A model generated the notes under the pieces. That model was not told the origin of the DNA. It saw only the letters and a program-made list of their open reading frames with translations, and ran no database searches. From contig DATCIH010000109.1 in assembly GCA_036507955.1 (NCBI GenBank), positions 1 to 8,869 of the forward strand: a stretch of 8,869 nt of DNA, given 5' to 3'. Shown here in pieces: positions 7,393 through 8,869 of this stretch (the first letter of the stretch is position 1; every line of letters begins with the position of its first letter). This stretch comes from DATCIH01 sp036507955. GTDB lineage: Bacteria; Bacillota; Clostridia; Clostridiales; Clostridiaceae. Both the position numbers and the translations under genes were made by a program.

Positions 7393-7401
7393 TGCTATAA
7401 T
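7393..7401 (+). promoter_or_regulatory. Extended -10 promoter of the protease operon
   Basis: TGCTATAAT is a perfect extended -10 element (TGn followed by TATAAT) about 37 bases before the start codon at 7439. The -35 position 17 bases upstream (GATTAA) is a poor match, which extended -10 promoters tolerate. Confidence 0.55.
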
Positions 7402-7438
7402 ATATAATAAATAATCCACATTAAGGAAGGTGTTTTGC

Positions 7439-7684
7439 ATGAAATGGGAAGAGGTAAGAACTATATATCCAGATAAATTTGTAAAACTTCAGGTCCTAGC
7501 TTCACATATGGAAGGCAACAAAAAATATATTGACGATATGGCAGTTATAAAAGTTATAAGTGATAACAAAGAAGCAACAAAAGAGCTAGTTCATTCAGTT
7601 GATAATATATTAGTTTATCACACAGGAAATGAAGTTATATCTGTTGAAGTTAAGAATATAAGAGGCTACCGAGGTGTAATTTAA
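7439..7684 (+). CDS. Conserved-type small protein, partner of the aspartyl protease
   Basis: 81 residues starting MKWEEVRTIYPDKFV. An in-frame GTG nine bases further upstream lies inside the AAGGAAGG ribosome binding site (7423-7430), so the ATG at 7439 is the better start, with 8 bases of spacing. The protein is soluble, mixed alpha/beta in appearance, and ends in VEVKNIRGYRGVI. Its TAA overlaps the next gene's ATG by one base (TAATG), which points to translational coupling and a shared role. I recall similar short proteins beside retropepsin-like proteases in Firmicutes, but no biochemical function. Substrate, adaptor or inhibitor roles would all be guesses. Confidence 0.85.
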   Translation: MKWEEVRTIYPDKFVKLQVLASHMEGNKKYIDDMAVIKVISDNKEATKELVHSVDNILVYHTGNEVISVEVKNIRGYRGVI

Positions 7685-8067
7685 TGAAGCTTGAATTTAA
7701 GGATGGTTTAATATTTACTTCAATCAGTATTACATATAAAGAGCATTCTAAAATAATTGACAATGTAGTAATCGATACTGGAGCTGCAGGTTCCATTATA
7801 TCTCCAGATGCAGTAGACGATATAGGATTATTTGCTGAGTTAGGGGACAGAATAATGGAATATTACGGAGTAGGTGGAAGTTCACATAATGCTTTTATTA
7901 AACAGATTAGCGAAATCAAATTAGGATCTAAAAGCATTAAGGATGTTGAAGTAGACTTTGGTATTATTGATACTAGAGGAGAAATTAATGGATTAATTGG
8001 ATTGGATATCCTTATGGAGGTTGGCGCCGTAATAGATTTAAAAAATTTAACTATTGATATAAATTAG
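7684..8067 (+). CDS. Retropepsin-like aspartyl protease
   Basis: 127 residues, the size of a single-domain retroviral-type protease that works as a homodimer. The catalytic motif is VVIDTGAAGSII (D31-T-G-A), a flap-like glycine-rich hairpin follows at about 58-68 (EYYGVGGSSHN), and the second conserved hydrophobic-Gly element is NGLIGLDIL (102-110). There is no signal peptide or membrane anchor, so it should be cytosolic. GAGGTG at 7671-7676 can serve as its ribosome binding site, and the start overlaps the preceding gene's stop. The target is unknown; the partner protein is a natural candidate. The TAG stop is followed in the same frame by a sigma-factor remnant, but the protease itself looks complete at its C-terminus (AVIDLKNLTIDIN). 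Confidence 0.88.
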   Translation: MKLEFKDGLIFTSISITYKEHSKIIDNVVIDTGAAGSIISPDAVDDIGLFAELGDRIMEYYGVGGSSHNAFIKQISEIKLGSKSIKDVEVDFGIIDTRGEINGLIGLDILMEVGAVIDLKNLTIDIN

Positions 8068-8399
8068 CTAATTGAGATTGTTCAAACTGAGATACAAACT
8101 AAAAGGTTATATATAAAGCTTGATAACGCCTTAAGTTCACGAGAAAAGGTGGTTATTGAAATGCGTTATGGCCTAATTGATGGAAAGACTAAAACTCAAA
8201 GAGAAATTGCTAAATTACTCAATATCTCTCGTTCTTATGTTTCAAGGATTGAAAAAAAGCTTTAAAGAAATTATATAAAGAATTAAATAATAAAGGTACA
8301 GCTATAACGCCACTAGAAAATATTAATCTTTGTTGGGATTTATCTATTATTGGAAGTGCATTAAGAGTAATCGGTCATAAGCAAGAAATCAATTCTTAG
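8068..8399 (+). pseudogene. sigK: SigK-like sporulation sigma factor, region 4 remnant, frameshifted
   Basis: Starting right after the protease stop, and in the same frame, 65 codons read as sigma-70 region 4: ALSSREKVVIEMRYGL, then TQREIAKLLNISRSYVSRIE, the DNA-binding helix-turn-helix (about 43-63). The SRSYVSRIEK pattern is characteristic of SigK. The reading hits TAA at 8263. Adding one A to the seven-A run (8252-8258) would restore the expected continuation, KALKKLYKELNN, and stay open to TAG at 8399; the last 30 or so residues of that frame are not recognised. Regions 1-3 (about 150 residues) and any start codon are missing. It is therefore a truncated, frameshifted gene copy, presumably left by recombination. 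A GGTGG site upstream of an internal ATG at 8161 could in principle yield a 34-residue HTH peptide. Confidence 0.8.
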
Positions 8400-8507
8400 A
8401 ACTTCATTTTCTCAAATTTAATACCTAAATATTCTACAAAAGGAAATATAACCCTCTAAAATATAACAAAAATAATAACCTATAATTTGACTAAATGGAG
8501 AATCTTT
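8400..8507. other. Intergenic stretch without recognised features
   Basis: About 108 A/T-rich bases between the sigma-factor remnant and the minus-strand remnant. Both strands are rich in stop codons. No promoter, ribosome binding site or gene was found. A weak dyad (GAGAA/TTCTC with an inner CTTT/AAAG) begins at its right edge, 8498-8520. Confidence 0.6.
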
Positions 8508-8654
8508 CTAAAGTTTTCTCTCTTGAAATACTCCTCTAGACAAATTAAACATCATTTGTATTTCTCCAGCCCTTACTACATGAGATAGATTTATTAACTC
8601 ACTAGCTCTAAGTTCTGTTGATGCTAACGTACAAATGCCATCTTTTAACTCTCT
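8508..8654 (-). pseudogene. 5'-truncated reading frame of unknown type
   Basis: On the minus strand 48 codons are open between TAA (8657-8655) and TAG (8510-8508). They read with gene-like composition: RELKDGICTLASTELRASEL, then INLSHVVRAGEIQMMFNLSR and a short tail ending in RKL. There is no ATG, GTG or TTG start in the first 35 codons and no ribosome binding site, so if it is real it is the decayed 3' end of a gene. No family was recognised. It lies just beyond the intron-proximal terminator hairpin, and a weak dyad overlaps its stop codon. A chance frame is possible. Confidence 0.35.
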
Positions 8655-8676
8655 TTATTTCTTATTGAAAAACATC

Positions 8677-8722
8677 AAAAAAGCGTCTATGAAGTACTAC
8701 TTTTGTAGTAAACCTCATAAAC
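8677..8722 (-). terminator. Imperfect rho-independent terminator downstream of the intron
   Basis: On the minus strand GUUUAUGA (8722-8715) pairs with UCAUAGAC (8692-8685) and ACUAC (8709-8705) with GUAGU, with an AAAA loop, followed by GCTTTTTT. The U-G wobble pair in the outer stem would be a C-A mismatch on the plus strand, and the T run occurs only on the minus strand, so the element works leftward. It probably ended the gene that the group II intron has entered or followed. Confidence 0.65.
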
Positions 8723-8729
8723 ACATTTA

Positions 8730-8809
8730 GTAAGTAAACCAAGGGAACTTCCCCCTCAGTTTCTCTCAGAACCGTACGTGAACCTCTCGGCTCATACGGC
8801 TCCCATCAT
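8730..8809 (-). mobile_element. Group II intron 3' end: domains V and VI
   Basis: Domain V is a 34-base hairpin at 8802-8769: GAGCCGUAUGAGCC, a GAGA tetraloop, then GGUUCACGUACGGUUC, including the AGC catalytic triad and the usual bulge. Domain VI follows with a 10-bp stem (AAACUGAGGG with CCCUUGGUUU). The intron probably ends at about 8730 in UUUACUUAC; the exact base is not certain. It runs leftward, directly after the reverse transcriptase stop codon, and the rest of the intron is outside the window. The ribozyme end looks intact. Confidence 0.88.
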
Positions 8810-8869
8810 TCAGCTGTTGGTAATATTCCCATCTTCCAGTGTGCAAACAACTTTGTATCTCTTTTTGCA
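8810..8869 (-). CDS. Group II intron reverse transcriptase/maturase, C-terminal end (partial)
   Basis: The last 19 codons of a minus-strand gene read CKKRYKVVCTLEDGNITNS and stop at TGA (8812-8810), seven bases before domain V of a group II intron. Intron-encoded proteins sit in domain IV, just ahead of domain V, so the position identifies the product as the intron's reverse transcriptase/maturase even though only the tail is visible. The class of the intron and the integrity of the enzyme cannot be judged from this fragment. Confidence 0.8.
   Translation of the reverse strand, partial: CKKRYKVVCTLEDGNITNS

Noticed and set aside
7430..7438. GTG start nine bases upstream for the 81-residue protein
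   Set aside because: It overlaps the ribosome binding site itself; the ATG at 7439 has ideal spacing.
8068..8399. Half of a sigK gene split by a skin element that is still functional
   Set aside because: The break point is much closer to region 4 than the classical skin junction as I recall it, the frame is shifted, and no recombinase gene is present in the window.
8498..8520. Terminator at the end of the minus-strand remnant
   Set aside because: The dyad has mismatches and no U tract follows it.

Overview
The window looks like chromosomal DNA from a low-GC, spore-forming Firmicute, most likely Clostridium or a close relative. The evidence is the strong A/T bias, the AGGAGG-type ribosome binding sites, T-box riboswitches with Firmicute-style terminators, and a broken piece of a SigK-type sporulation sigma factor. 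This is read from sequence and recalled family knowledge only; no database search was run.

Left end (1-546, minus strand): the first seven codons of a gene that reads like ilvC (ketol-acid reductoisomerase). It is preceded by two complete T-box riboswitches in tandem and one near-perfect sigma-A promoter (TTGACA, 17 bp, TATATT). Both T-boxes appear to carry an isoleucine AUC specifier, so the leader probably senses uncharged tRNA-Ile twice before the branched-chain amino acid gene(s). The upstream copy lacks one base of the tRNA-binding bulge. A perfect 11-bp inverted repeat abuts the -35 box, in the space shared with the next, divergent gene.

Centre (686-7017): a cytoplasmic EAL-CBS-GGDEF protein of cyclic-di-GMP signalling; a bidirectional terminator; a minus-strand pair of a HAD-family phosphatase and an RlmA-type 23S rRNA methyltransferase (TTG start); a divergent 797-residue protein that looks like a cytoplasmic alpha/alpha-barrel carbohydrate-active enzyme; a strong terminator; and a convergent small protein with two zinc ribbons and two membrane helices.

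Right part (7114-8067): a small putative membrane protein on the minus strand, and divergently a two-gene operon with overlapping stop and start codons, encoding an 81-residue conserved-type protein and a 127-residue retropepsin-like aspartyl protease.

Right end (8068-8869) is decayed and mobile-element territory. Directly after the protease stop codon, and in the same frame, is the region-4 part of a SigK-like sigma factor, missing its N-terminal two thirds and frameshifted in an A tract. About 100 featureless bases follow, then a 5'-truncated unrecognised reading frame and a terminator hairpin on the minus strand. Last is the 3' end of a group II intron (end of its reverse transcriptase, domain V, domain VI), which runs off the window. 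There is no CRISPR array, tRNA or rRNA gene.

The most interesting points are the tandem isoleucine T-boxes with one altered bulge, the large perfect inverted repeat next to their promoter, the sigma-factor fragment in frame with the protease stop codon, and the uncharacterised 797-residue enzyme.
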